A stretch of 64,000 nucleotides of DNA from NCBI GenBank assembly GCA_030435675.1, contig CM059621.1, forward strand, positions 7,750,001 through 7,814,000, in the 5' to 3' direction. Source of the stretch: Steinernema hermaphroditum. Taxonomy: Eukaryota; Nematoda; Chromadorea; Rhabditida; Steinernematidae. The notes beneath the pieces were generated by a model. It had not been told where the DNA came from. It saw only the letters and a list, made by a program, of their open reading frames with translations, and did no database searches. Both the position numbers and the translations under genes were made by a program. Positions 10,598-22,264 of this stretch are shown here, piece by piece; the first letter of the stretch is position 1, and each line of letters starts with the position of its first letter.

Positions 10598-13500
10598 AGA
10601 TCTCTTCAGTTCGTTCTTGTGGCTGTTCGTTCTTCTCTTCTGCTCATCTTATTCATCTTTCTATTTACTCTGTATGTTTCCATATGTTTCTGAAGTTACT
10701 GTCTTGTTTTATATAAATAGTTTTATTTTATTTTTATTCTTCAGAAATATTCCGAAGTTAAAAAGACAACGAATGAGAGTTCATATTCGTACTTAGCCAA
10801 GCAGAAACGGCTCTAGGAAAATCAGAGACTCTATAGAGGACAAACAAAGCAGCTCTCCAAATTTCAAATCTACAGTTACATGCTGACAACAAGGTGTCCG
10901 GCGACAGTCTGAAGGTCACCTGTGAAACCGCCTCTGTGTCCCAAATGCCGCGGGAAGGAGAAGTTTCGCCACAGTTTCTGAAAATGATGGAATAACACCT
11001 CACGCCGTGTCTTGGGCATAGAAAAGGCATTTGCAAAACCGTTTTTCATACTATTCAATCATGAGGCGGACCGGTGACTTCTTTTGTACGTGCATCTTGC
11101 CACAATTTCCAGAGTTACTTACTACGTAGATCAATCTGCATACGCGCGAACAGCTTTGCCATTCAAACAACTCCAAGAAACAGCATAGTTCACAGCCTCA
11201 AGGGAGGTGCATTCTGCGGTTTACAACCTTTGTTCTTGGCGAAGGCGTTTCCACACAGTTTGTTCTTTTCATGAGCTCCTCAAAACTGTCGCCGAGTCAT
11301 GTGGCGTCTGAACTCTGAAGTGACGTTTCGTCACAAACTACTTCTTTTTACATTATTAGCGCCGCATTGTCCTCTGTTTACAGCCACAAATTGTCCCTAC
11401 ATATGTTGTTAAGATTTATACCTTCCTCAACAGGACCGAGACATGTTTACAACTACCAATAGAACTCTATTTTAAGCGGCGTTGCGTACGTGCCGGTATC
11501 CCCACTTAGTGCAGCGGAGGTCACGTTGATGACTAGATTACCATGTGCTTTGTGACTCTGACGAAATCTAATCCAATTTTGGAAAGCGCCATCCATCGAC
11601 TGCTCGGAAACTCTCCAGTTTGAATCTCTGTTTATGACCGAAGGAATCAAGATAGGATCCCCTCAGGTGCACTTATCTTCTCTTAGCATCTTCTCTTAGA
11701 ATTACAGCTGTTTTCCCTCTTGACCTCTTTGTCTCCTTGAATAAGATGTGAATGGATCCAATGGATCTCTCACTGATCTTCCTTTGTTTCTGATACTCTC
11801 GGACTATAGTCCCACCAGTGGCAGACGCCGAGAGACCAATTCCCACCCAAACACGAACCTCATTGTCTCCCCTTGACAACACAATGTGGCGAGTTCATTC
11901 TTGGAAACGCCTCTAGTCGACTCACTTTCCGACCTATTACCCATATCGGCCACACCTCAAGAGTCGCATTTGTTCTCAGCGGAGTCTCTTCTCTGAATTA
12001 CCTAGGTGGGATATTCAATTAGAGAGTCGTTTCCTTCCGCTCGCATTGTTCACTTTTTAGGCGAAAACAAAAACAAATCTCTTTTCGCGTTAATTAGCCT
12101 ATTCTCTCCGCTGACCGATGAGTTGTATCCGTTTTCGAGCCAACTGAGCTGGTAGTTTTGCGAACGTTCTTCACATGGCGTGTTCACAAGATGTAGACGT
12201 TCCAAATATTCCCATAAAAACGCCGTGGACTTAGACAGATGTTGTTCTGTCATGGTCCGTTGAACTCAGTTCCGTACGCTACGTTTGAGAATTTTCCGAT
12301 ACAAACGACTCTGAGGATTTCTTTGGTAAAGAACCATCAGCTAGAATTCTGACTCCACACAGCGCAAAAAAACAATTGGGAACCTGACCTTAAATGTAAT
12401 ACGCACCTCAAGACTGTTGTACATTCCTACAGGTAAAGCCTTCAACCTAAATATCATCATACTTCTCACTTCTGACTAATCCATAACTTATGTAAATATC
12501 GCTTTTGTAGCATGTAGTTCTTCGAAGTACACCATGAGACAGATGTTATCACGAAGGACCTTTAATAGCATCTACATCAGCCCTACTTTCTCTAGGTTTA
12601 CTCCGTCCGACGTTGTTTGTTTTATGAGAAATGACATCCTCATCAAAATCCTTTGGAGACCTCGAACAGTTGAATCCTCGGATCCACCTACGGCATCCAT
12701 GTCTCCGTTTTTTCAAAAGGACACCCGATTCAGTTCTTCGGTGAACTCTGAATTCGAATGTCGCCATTTTTTTAATCGTCTGTAGACGGGTTGGCTTCAA
12801 ATTCCAGCTCAACGCACTTTTACGTGAGGAACTTTGACGTCGAAATTTCGTTTTCTCAGATCTGAGAACAACTCTTGTTGCAATCACCCCGCCCTTTTTT
12901 CGCAGAAAGTCCGAATCGAAATGACCGAACATCGGACCTTTTGGATTACGGCTTGGCTTACACTATCTCCCATCTTAGAGCTAATTCTCCTGGGAACAAA
13001 AGAAAAGAGTCGTCTACTTGCCAACCTTCCAGGTGCCCATGCTCCGCACATCGAGGCTATTTCTAGATTTTCTAGTCCAGCATTCTACGCAATATTCCCA
13101 GCGTTTCCAATTAACTTAGACGTTTGTTCGCTGTCGATGTTTGGCGCCGGAGACTCCCAGGCGTCTGAAAAAAAAACGTATTCTTATTCACAGTCGTAGG
13201 CTTCCGCTAGAAGTGGTATCACATGTTCAAAGGAACATTTCTCACCCAACGTCTTACAAGGCAACATTCCGAATTGTCAGACGCCGAATGACCTTAAACC
13301 TCAAGGGATTAGTGCGTCTATAGGTAAATCCCCATTGTGATGAAAATGGTCAAAAATTGAAAGCGGCATTCACATATCACCCATAATGACTGAGCCGAAA
13401 CGAGTGCGAATAGTCCGCTATGGTTAATAGGTTAGCTCCTTGACTGCAAAGCGTGCAGTGGCGGGTTCGATCCCTGCTATCATAACTTTCCTTTTCATTC

Positions 13501-14661
13501 CAGAGCATTCAACCTGTTGGGTAATTTTCATATGCACTTTCTGAAGACCATTTTTTGAGTTCGAGAAGTAGATGTGCATAAATGCACCTGTACAATGTTC
13601 TTTGTAATCGATGTGTTTGGAGAAGCATAAGCGACTTTAGATGGATCGTGAAATATGGCTCGAAAGTTCAAAATTCCCAAGTCCCTGTTTCTCGATTTCC
13701 CCATTTATTGGAAAACTTTTGGATGGACCGTATACGGCTATGCCCGTCGCTTAATTCATGTACAGCATTCATGTACTTTTTTAGAATTAGTAAAAAAATC
13801 ACGGAACATTGAGTTGAGTTATTGACACCAAGATGGGGATTAGAAGAAGGAATACATCAAACGGTAGGCATCACTTAACCTCCAAAGAAGGGTAAACTTA
13901 TTGTAGCCGAACTTCCCAGTAACAGCAGAAAAATACATTTTGAGGAGATACACCGGAACATAATGTGGGCATATTGAACACATCGATTTGACGAGATACC
14001 AAAAGCTTAGAAGATGTACATATACAATGGTTAGTGGGGGTTTGAGCGACTCCTTCACATTACAGCACATTCATAAAAGTGCACGAAAGGAATATCCCCA
14101 AAACCTTTTGTGCATCCAATTCCCGAAGCTATTCTCCTTCAAGCACTACAATTAGTGCCGAACAGTGAATGACCTCAAATCCGTAGTTACCCGATGATTC
14201 CAGCCGCCTTCTGCACCACAATCGAATCTTCCAATCCGAAGTGCTCCTTGTTGTTATGCTCTCTTTTAAGCAACTCTGATGGAGTGACGACTCTAACCAA
14301 GTTTTCCAATTTCCTCTCCAAATACCCCGGATCCAAACAACATGTCTAATCTCTTTTGCGAGTACACACGAGTTGTGACGCTTGGCATTCACCAGTCGGT
14401 GACGTTCTGTTGCCGAGTCTACTCACGGGAGACTCTCAGGCGAATCGATACCTTGGCTCTTTTGGACGGGAACGGTAGCACTAATCGCGAGCGCTTCAAA
14501 AAACCAATCGTAAAATTACGAACCACAAATCATATGCAAAAGAACCTACCGTAGTCAACTACCTTTCAGCCAATATTTTCTTGTCCTCCACGGAAGTGCA
14601 TTCCTCTTGCGCGACTCTTCCACTATGTACTAAATCGTATAGGTGGATGATTCTTACAGAG
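10598..14661. other. Gene-poor spacer between chemoreceptors B and C
   Basis: I see no supportable protein gene in these 4 kb. Open frames are short, lack the codon bias of the neighbours and show no motif. The only structured feature is a tRNA-like sequence at 13419-13484. The 3' end region of chemoreceptor B (10600-10740) is T-rich. Confidence 0.5.
13419..13484 (+). repeat. tRNA-like sequence, probably a tRNA-derived SINE head or decayed tRNA
   Basis: A B-box-like GGGTTCGATCCC sits 40 bases after an A-box-like TGGTTAATAGG. An acceptor stem with 6 of 7 pairs, a 5-bp anticodon stem (ACTGC/GCAGT) and a 5-bp T stem can be drawn. The D stem has 3 of 4 pairs, the variable loop is only one base and the base before the anticodon is A instead of T, so an active tRNA is unlikely. 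If functional, the anticodon would read AGC (Ala). Confidence 0.45.
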
Positions 14662-16033
14662 ATGACCAGAAACCTGACCCAGTCCTCATCCTACTTTGAA
14701 CAGGCCGTCCTCGGAAACAAACTCTACACCTTCATGGTGGCCATAGAATTCCTCGCCTACGTCCTCTCCACCCTCATCGGGCCCTACTTCTTCTTCCGCC
14801 TTCGGAGGATCAGTCTTCTTCACGCCAACTTACGGGTCATTCTGGTGAGTAGAGACTGACCCCGATCTATATTCACAACCTCCTTCAGTGCAACATTCCC
14901 ATTTTGTTCGTCTTGATGACGATCCACAGGTTCCACTTCTTGGTCGAGTACATCCTCATCTACGTCCTCGGCAGAAGCAGCATGGTCAGGTGAGTCCTGC
15001 CACGTGTCGGCCCTTCTTCACCTCACCTTCAGTCTCTCCTTCCAAATATGCATAAGTCTGCGTTTCGTCTACGACTGGGGCATCTGCGTGCTGGCCTTCC
15101 TCATTCCCTCGTTCACCCTGGAACGTCTCCTGGCCACGTGGAGGCCGAAGAAGTACGAGCGGACGGCCTCGCCGAAGATGGGCTTCGTCGTCACTTTCAT
15201 CTTGGTGGGTGGTCCCTGCTGGGCGCAAACAAGAAGGTGTTCAGTACGTGCTCTCCTTTTTCTACGCGATCGCCTTCTTTCTTCTCGACTGGAACGACAC
15301 AAAGCCCTGGCACAACTCCTTCGGTCGTCTTTGTTGCGGTATGATGTTTACCCAACCCGAGGTCTTTATGACCCTGGCGATGGCCTGCTTCGGGACCTAC
15401 TTCGCTTGCATACCGGTATGTCAGTGCAGAGGTCACTTTTGAAAGACAAAAAGCCTAAGTTTCCATAATTTATATGAGTTCTCAGCATTAGAGTTGTTGT
15501 TGCGGAATCTCACCCTCTCACTCTTCAGGTGCTGCTGGTCCTCTACAACTTCAACGTCAAGAAAACGCAACAGTACGGTCTCCAGCACCTGGGCGTCCGA
15601 TACCAATACTCAGAGAACGTCGCCGCCCTCAAGTCGATCTTCCCTTCAGTGGTCGGCTATGGCTGCATCTTGACGGTCAACTGCACCATCATTCTCCTCC
15701 AAATCGTCGAGAGAAACAAAAGTTCATCGACGGTGGAGGGCCTCGAGAAGATCTGGTTCCTCGAACAGGTACCGTAGTCCGTCGCCCTTCCTCATTCAGC
15801 TTCTTCTTCTTCTTCAGTTCGTCAACGTTCTGCTCGCTCTCTACACCCTCTCCTACTTGGTGGGCTTCTTCGTCACCTATGCGCCCCTCAACAAGGCCTT
15901 TTGGCACGACTTCGACTGGCTCAGGGTGAGCCGGAGGCGGAGAATCAACGACTCGACCACCCTCCACGGCTCCGAGAACCACAGGGCGACCACCGAAGCC
16001 TACTTCGCGCAGTTCAACTCGCAGTGGAAGTGA
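14662..16033 (+). CDS. Seven-transmembrane chemoreceptor, Sra superfamily (Sre-like), copy C
   Basis: Predicted chemosensory G-protein-coupled receptor. Exons: 14662-14844, 14889-14989, 15033-15204, 15245-15415, 15529-15768, 15818-16033, giving 360 residues. Exon 1 ends with HANLRVIL and exon 2 begins CNIPILFV, as in copy A. The motif FTLERLLATWRPKKYE follows the third helix and RYQYSENVAALK begins near residue 233. Intron phases 0,2,0,0,0 are the same as in copies A and B. The C-terminal end (TEAYFAQFNSQW) resembles the end of copy A. Starts further upstream in the same frame (14581, 14647) are possible but would only lengthen the N terminus before the first helix. Confidence 0.74.
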
Positions 16034-16274
16034 AAGGGTTCACACATAGCTAGGATGTAAAAGATAAAAGAAAACGCCCAGTGGAATCAGAAAGGGGAAA
16101 GAGTCGGAATCCAATCTGGAATCAGGGATAACCAGTACAAAATGCGAATCTCATTCTCGATAATCTCCCGTCACTCTGAATCCAAAACCAGCGATTAGTC
16201 CAATCTGCCACCACTACCGTAATCCTAGTGACCAGTGGTCAGTTGTTGACAGTAAAGCCGCATCCTCCACCGCC

Positions 16275-16286
16275 CGGATTAATCCG
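16275..16286. promoter_or_regulatory. Palindromic paired-class/Otx-type homeodomain site
   Basis: CGGATTAATCCG is a perfect 12-bp palindrome made of two inverted TAATCC-type half sites, as bound by Otx/Bicoid-like (K50) homeodomains. Another TAATCCGATC lies about 150 bases downstream. Binding is inference only. Confidence 0.3.
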
Positions 16287-17296
16287 AGTCGCCTCGCGGA
16301 TCGTCTTTCAGTGGCGATCGCCTCGATTTCGCTGAGTCAGGGCTGCTCATCCCGCACAATCGGCGCCGTTCAGAAACCCAATCGGCGGTGTTGTTTTTAA
16401 CTTGTCCGACAAGAGACCTCCTCGGAGTAATCCGATCGCCTCGCCGAGCCTTTCTTTCAGAGTTGACCGTGACCATCGGCCGTTCCTGGCCGCTGATCTT
16501 TTAATTGCGCTTCTTGTCGTTGTGCAATCTCAGCATTTGGCGAAGCAGCAATTACTAAGATCTTGATTTCGTCGTTTAGGAGATATTCCAAATTCACTAT
16601 TGACTATTCGAAATTGAAGTTTGTAGTACTGTAGACACTTCCTGTCTTTTATTTGACAAGCAGCGCGACACTTTCTATCGAAAAACCTCCAGCACTTTAC
16701 ACCTCCTGCTCCTTCCACATGACCCCACTCAAAAACAGCCCTAACCCTTCTTCGGCTCCCCTCGGCACCCACTTTCCCAGGCACTTCGAACCGACACGAG
16801 CAACCGGTAGCGCTTTGGCGACGCAACCAGTCGGATCGTCCGAAATCCGGCGTAATTGCCGCGTTGCGCCATGTGGAAGTGAGGAAAACAATTTGTCGAC
16901 GCCACTTCATCCCCCCGCTTGGCGCCCCGGTTCACGGCGTTTTGATAGGAAAGGTGCCTCTTGACTCGCCGCGACTAATTGGACGACGACCCGAGGAACG
17001 GTTCGAAGCGGCGATTCTTGTTTGGTTAGGCGTGTTTGTGCGGTTTTCCTGTGGCGAAGACGGAGGAGACGCTGACCCACATATTCAAATGTAATGCGAT
17101 TAAGTAATTTAGAGGATGCACGCGAGGCCAAGACGAGGCGCCACCCGGGGATCTGCGGATGGAGGAGGAGGCCTTCGTATTATCCATACGTTTTCTGGAA
17201 CGAAACCCAGTTTTGACCATCTGATCTCATCCTTTTTATGGCAAACATTGAATCGATGCCTTGTCTTGTCCCATTGGTTCACAGGGTTCTGAGAAT

Positions 17297-17666
17297 TACT
17301 TCATAGGATTTGGGAGTTCGTTGTGCAACTTTTAGGGATTTTAACGGTCATTGTTTAACCCTAACTTTACGGTGTTTAAACACCAAATTCGTCATACACC
17401 TCAAGTCGTACTTTTTTCATCCTGGCGCGCAGTACAATGCCTTGTTTAGGTTTTTAGGACATACTTGATCAGAGCTGAATGAAACAGAACGATTTGGCTC
17501 TGAGAGGTACTTCATAGGAATTGGTTTCAACGTTTAACCTAACCTTATAGTATTTACGCACCAAAATCGCGTCTATTTGTGGTGATTTGTTCATCTTGGC
17601 GCGCAGTACACTACAGTTCTGTTTACTCTTAGTTATGACATGTTTGGTTAAAGCTGAATGAAACCA
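17297..17666. repeat. Diverged tandem duplication
   Basis: Unit 1 (17297-17509) and unit 2 (17510-17666) share blocks in the same order: TACTTCATAGGA, a CCTAAC block, CACCAAA, CTTGGCGCGCAGTACA (CCTGGCG in unit 1) and AGCTGAATGAAAC. Unit 2 is shorter by internal deletions. The copies are clearly diverged, so the duplication is old. Confidence 0.65.
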
Positions 17667-20600
17667 CTGAATGATTTTCGTACCCATTTTCGCTTTCGGT
17701 CAAGTACTGGCAAGACTTCTATTTTTCTTTGCTAGTTAAGCGGTAAATCGTGATTTTAAGCTATGAGCCTTGAGATCTAGCACTGGTTTTGAAAAGTCAG
17801 ATGATGTTAAGTCGACCGACGTGAGGACTGACTTACTCTTACCTCAAAATGTATTCCTATGCTCGGCAAAATGTTATAAAACGCACGAAATTTTGTGTTT
17901 CCTGGATCGACACGGCAGCGTCACTGATGAAAAATCGAAATTGTCCAAACACCTAATGGCTTGAACAGATCTCGTGGATGCTTTGATTCGCCTTTGTATG
18001 CAGCAATCCATCTTCTTGGCCTCGTTCACCGGTCAATCTCTGTGGCCTTTTACCGGCCGAAACGCTTTTATTATAAATTCCACTCCTAAACAGAGTGCAA
18101 AGTGGCTGCCTTCGCAGAATTTATGCAAATGAGTTTAATCGCTCTTCGGCCAAACAACAGGCTTTGTCCTCTCTAATGGGCCGTCTCGAGTGGAAGGGTC
18201 CTCTGGAAAGCTATAGAAACCGGAGTGATCTCCGATTCCAGTAAGTCCCCATTCCGGACGCTCATTTCCGCTCCGATCCGGCTAATCAGCGAACGTCGAA
18301 ACACAAACAGAAGAATGCATTGTTTGCGCCTCCCCATCTTCCGGAGCTCTCAAGCACCTCGCGATTGTCCAATTGTGTTTTTGATGAAATCGGCGCCTCG
18401 AGTGGCATCGATCTTCGGAGATTATGCGGCGGGAAGACGGTCTCCATACGGGGCGCGGCGGCGGGTGGGAAAAACGCTGTACCTGTCCGTCATTTGCATA
18501 AAGACGACGTCGCCGTCTTTTTACGGCGCGCAGCCGAGAGGTCAACGGGTCAGGTAAACACGGCCAGGGACCGTCCGCATGCGTGCAGTCCTGTCGCCGC
18601 GCACCTGTTTGATCTATAATTAGCGCTGCCTGCATGATCTCGTAATTACACGCTGCGCACTCCGCCGCGATCACTTTGATTAATTTCGGATTCGCGTCGT
18701 TGGCTCCGCTTCCGTTTTTCGGTCCCACCGCGATTTCGCTATTTTCGGTAGGCGCGCTCTGTAATTAGAGGATGTCGTGGGAAGATGTTTTCGGTCCTGT
18801 TCGGCACGATCCGTTAGAGGGGGGGGGCGATCGATTGGGCATATTTTACCGGGGAGGAAAGGGAGCCGGAGGGAAGTGGGTCGGAACTGGAATGTAGCTA
18901 CAGAATACGTTGCAATTATTTGTCGGGGGACTCTGTCTCTGATCTATTTTCTGCAATCGATTCCGTGCTGTTCTGCTGAAATGCTTTTCTATGTGCTTGT
19001 GGAGTTTAGAAGTTTAGGGACTCTGAGGTTGTGAGGTCAAGCTTTGATTCGTGTTCTGTTTTAAATCAGTTATTTAAAAGAGAATTTTGGCCCTTTCGAT
19101 CAATTAGACCTAAAAAGAACATCTCAACTCATCTCGTCTTCTCATTTCTGCAGCTTTTCCACCCATCATCCGCCACTCCAAATTTCCCACACTCGTCTTA
19201 GTGCGCAGATTTTAGCACCGTTTTGGCGCCCTGAGCACAATTTATTGCCTTCGTTCCTTCGCCCATTCCCGAAATTGGTCCCTTCCGATCATCAATTTCG
19301 CTTCACCTCATCATTTTCGCAAACTGGAATTCTACGAACTCGAGCTCCTTCATCAGATAAAAGTTTATGACGAGACGTCCCAACTAACGATCCATTAACG
19401 GACTCACGGATCTCATGTCGGTGACTCATCTGAGAACCGTCGGCTATCACTCGCCCCCTCTTCGCTGGTCATCTCCCAGCTCCGAAGAAGCACACAAAAA
19501 GGCGAAACGTCACTTTTGCAGTGATTGATAAACTGTGTAGATTCGCGACTCCATTTAATTAACCACCTTCCCCCACTCGCCGATCGACTAATGACCTCCG
19601 CTGCGCCCCGAAGCACCTCGTTGCTCCCAGCCGCGACCTTCAAAAACAGTTCTGCGCACGGCGCCGCGGTCCATTCGCGTCGATCGACCTTTTTGTCCGC
19701 CGATTATAAGTTCGTAAACGCCGTCGTCGGATGTCCTCGCATCGATTCTGTCGACAAAACGTCTGTGCAGAACTGTGCACGGAATGGCAGTTTGTTTTTC
19801 GGTGTTAATCTCCTCGAGTATCCTTGTTAGGCTGGTGCTCTGTGGAGGAGATGCTGCTTGTCCTTTCAGTGGATCGAGATGAACGATAAGTGGTTCTACT
19901 GATGGAATGTTTGGACTTGGGTGACAGTTCGCTTCGTCCTATCAAGTCATTCTGTTATTCAATACAATAACTTGATGAAGAACGGGATCGCTTTTCGCTG
20001 TTTTTATCCTTGGGTCGCTGAAACGGAGCAATTTTAGTGAATGTGACCGGTTTGCTTGCTTTCCGTATTACCGTATTTCATAAAAATCGCTCAGTATAAA
20101 CTGATGCGCCCGCATGTAACCATTTGACGATTCACCCCTCTTCATCTGCGATCGATGCCTAAGGAACACTATCCCCAAGCTGAGCACTGCATTCATATCT
20201 TCTACCTTCTCATCGTAAACTTTCTGATATTGCGAACTTTAATGATGTCTTTAATACTCTTTGTCTTTGATCTAATTTGCGTAACACTTTTTGTGCGCTC
20301 TAATTAGATTGCATTTCGCTTTTTTGTGAAAATTGATTTGCCGCAGCAAATGTTTCAAGGGTGCTTGCCTCACCAAATAGGAGTCAGAAACGGGAACTAA
20401 ACGGGTCTGTGAACTTGCAAGCCGCCTTGAGGAAGGGGAGTTCCGTCTCTCACTCGTTGATTACCACTGATTACCAAAGCTTGAGATCAAACACGAAAGG
20501 AGAATAACGTTCAGATGTGTTTGTGCAGTTGTAGACTCCCATGTTGACCTTTGAAAAAAAAAAGATGAATTGAGGGTTGTGAGCTCTTCTACAGTTCACC

Positions 20601-21116
20601 CACAACCGTAAGTTAACAGAAATGATCCATTCATAGCGGAGATTTCAGAATGGAACGACGATCATTTTATATGAAGGTCTACCTTAGGCGCTGTCGTAGT
20701 TAATTTGGGTTTTGCTATCTAATGAAAGAAGAGCTTAAAAGGTTCGTTGTCTCGCTGTAGTTTTTTGTGTATCCATATATATATTTTGACCACTAGCTGC
20801 TGGAATCCTTGCCTCCTAAACTTATTTTATTTATTTATTATTTAAGTAATTTGATATGCGTTGAGATATTAAAAAGATGTGGAAGTTAAAGATAACTCGC
20901 CTTATTTGCATATTTCAGTGTTACATTTAAATGTTGCTACCCTGTTCATACCGTATTTTTGTCTCTTTTGTTGCTTTTCCCCTCCAAAATGCATTCCATT
21001 CACGACTCTAGGTGTGACTTCAGATCTCATCTCTTCCCTCCCTCCCATCAATCTCATCTCGGCTCAGCTTCCTTCCGCACAGGGCTAAAGCGCGACAATG
21101 ACGCGGCGGCGTTGTT

Positions 21117-21123
21117 TGTTTAC
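21117..21123 (+). promoter_or_regulatory. Forkhead-type site
   Basis: TGTTTAC, within TGTTTGTTTAC, matches the core bound by forkhead factors such as PHA-4 and DAF-16. It lies about 1.1 kb upstream of the crumbs start codon in a GC-rich island. Function is inference. Confidence 0.25.
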
Positions 21124-22264
21124 CCGACTAATTTAGAGGTGAAGTGTCCCCTCGTGTTTTACCTCCCCGAACATCGCTTCTCCGCGTCGGGCGCGGTCAG
21201 CGGCCCCTCGAGAGCTCTGTCCGGCCGAGAGCTTCATTTAGCGGTAGCCACGTACTGTTTGACTTTCGCATCCTCTGGCGGTAATCCCAAACCGTCGCGG
21301 AGAATCCGACGCTTTTTCCTCGCGAATTTGTAATCTATCGCACGAGAGATAGTCGTCCTCACGTTTCCCTCTCCCCGAAATTTGATTCTCTCGTGATATT
21401 CTCTACTTTTTGTGGCAAAAGTGTTAATTAAGATACAATTACGGACTTTGAAGATCAAGGATATGCGAAACCTTTGCACTTGGATTCAAAAGTGGAGAAG
21501 TAGGACTCTCTTCACGCCCCTCGAAAAAACACCTTTAGGGTGATAACGGCCTTAATGGAATGAGTGTAACGAGTCGATTAGATTATAACCGGTTCGTTCG
21601 GAAGATTAGTGAGCTGAGACAATGGGTTTCGTTGGGGGAGTCGCTTCTTTTCATTCAATCTTTTCATCTCTTATTGTTTCGTTTCAAGACCACAAGATTT
21701 ACATTTGACTCTTGATCGTTACTGTCTATCATTTGGATACAGATTTTGGACATATGGGATTACGTGGACTCTTGGAGTCACCGTACAATGAGAGCTTTCC
21801 TAAATGCCTCACGTAATCTTTGTTCTTTTCAATCCAGTTTTTTTTTCACCCTACAGAGCACCTTCTACGCCTTGAACCTCTTCGACTCCAAGCCCTACCC
21901 GTCTCCGTTGTGTGTCATAACTTCAAAAATGGGGCAAACCCCATTCAGAGCTGCACTCCAGCGCCCTCCAGAGGTCGTCCTCCGCATTCCGTTCGTTCCG
22001 CAACACTGCTTCCATCTACATTTTTTGATCCACTTCCTGCCGCCCTAGCTACAGTAATCTCCCCTAATGACGCGTTAGATTTCGGCACGATCCCCTAATG
22101 GCCGCTTCCGAGGCCTCTGCCTGGGTGGCAGCCTTAATCCGCGCCATCGCGACAGTCGGCTTCGCCTTCCCAAGGCCACCGACCCTCCACATCCCCGACG
22201 ACCACTTATCGCTTTGTTTTTGCAGAAACTGCCGCTCCCGCATGGGCGACGACCACACACAGCG

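Larger units (their letters stand above)
16034..22264. other. crb-1: Long noncoding stretch upstream of crumbs, probably regulatory
   Basis: No gene was found in 6.2 kb. Several GC-richer islands (about 16260-16500, 16700-17200, 18150-18790, 19150-19800, 21060-21400, 22050-22230) alternate with AT-rich DNA. They contain many homeodomain-type cores (TAATTA, TAATCC, ATTAAT) and a forkhead-type core. This pattern is what conserved enhancer islands of developmental genes look like, and the nearest gene downstream is crumbs. The regulatory role is inference. A diverged tandem duplication lies at 17297-17666. Confidence 0.4.
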
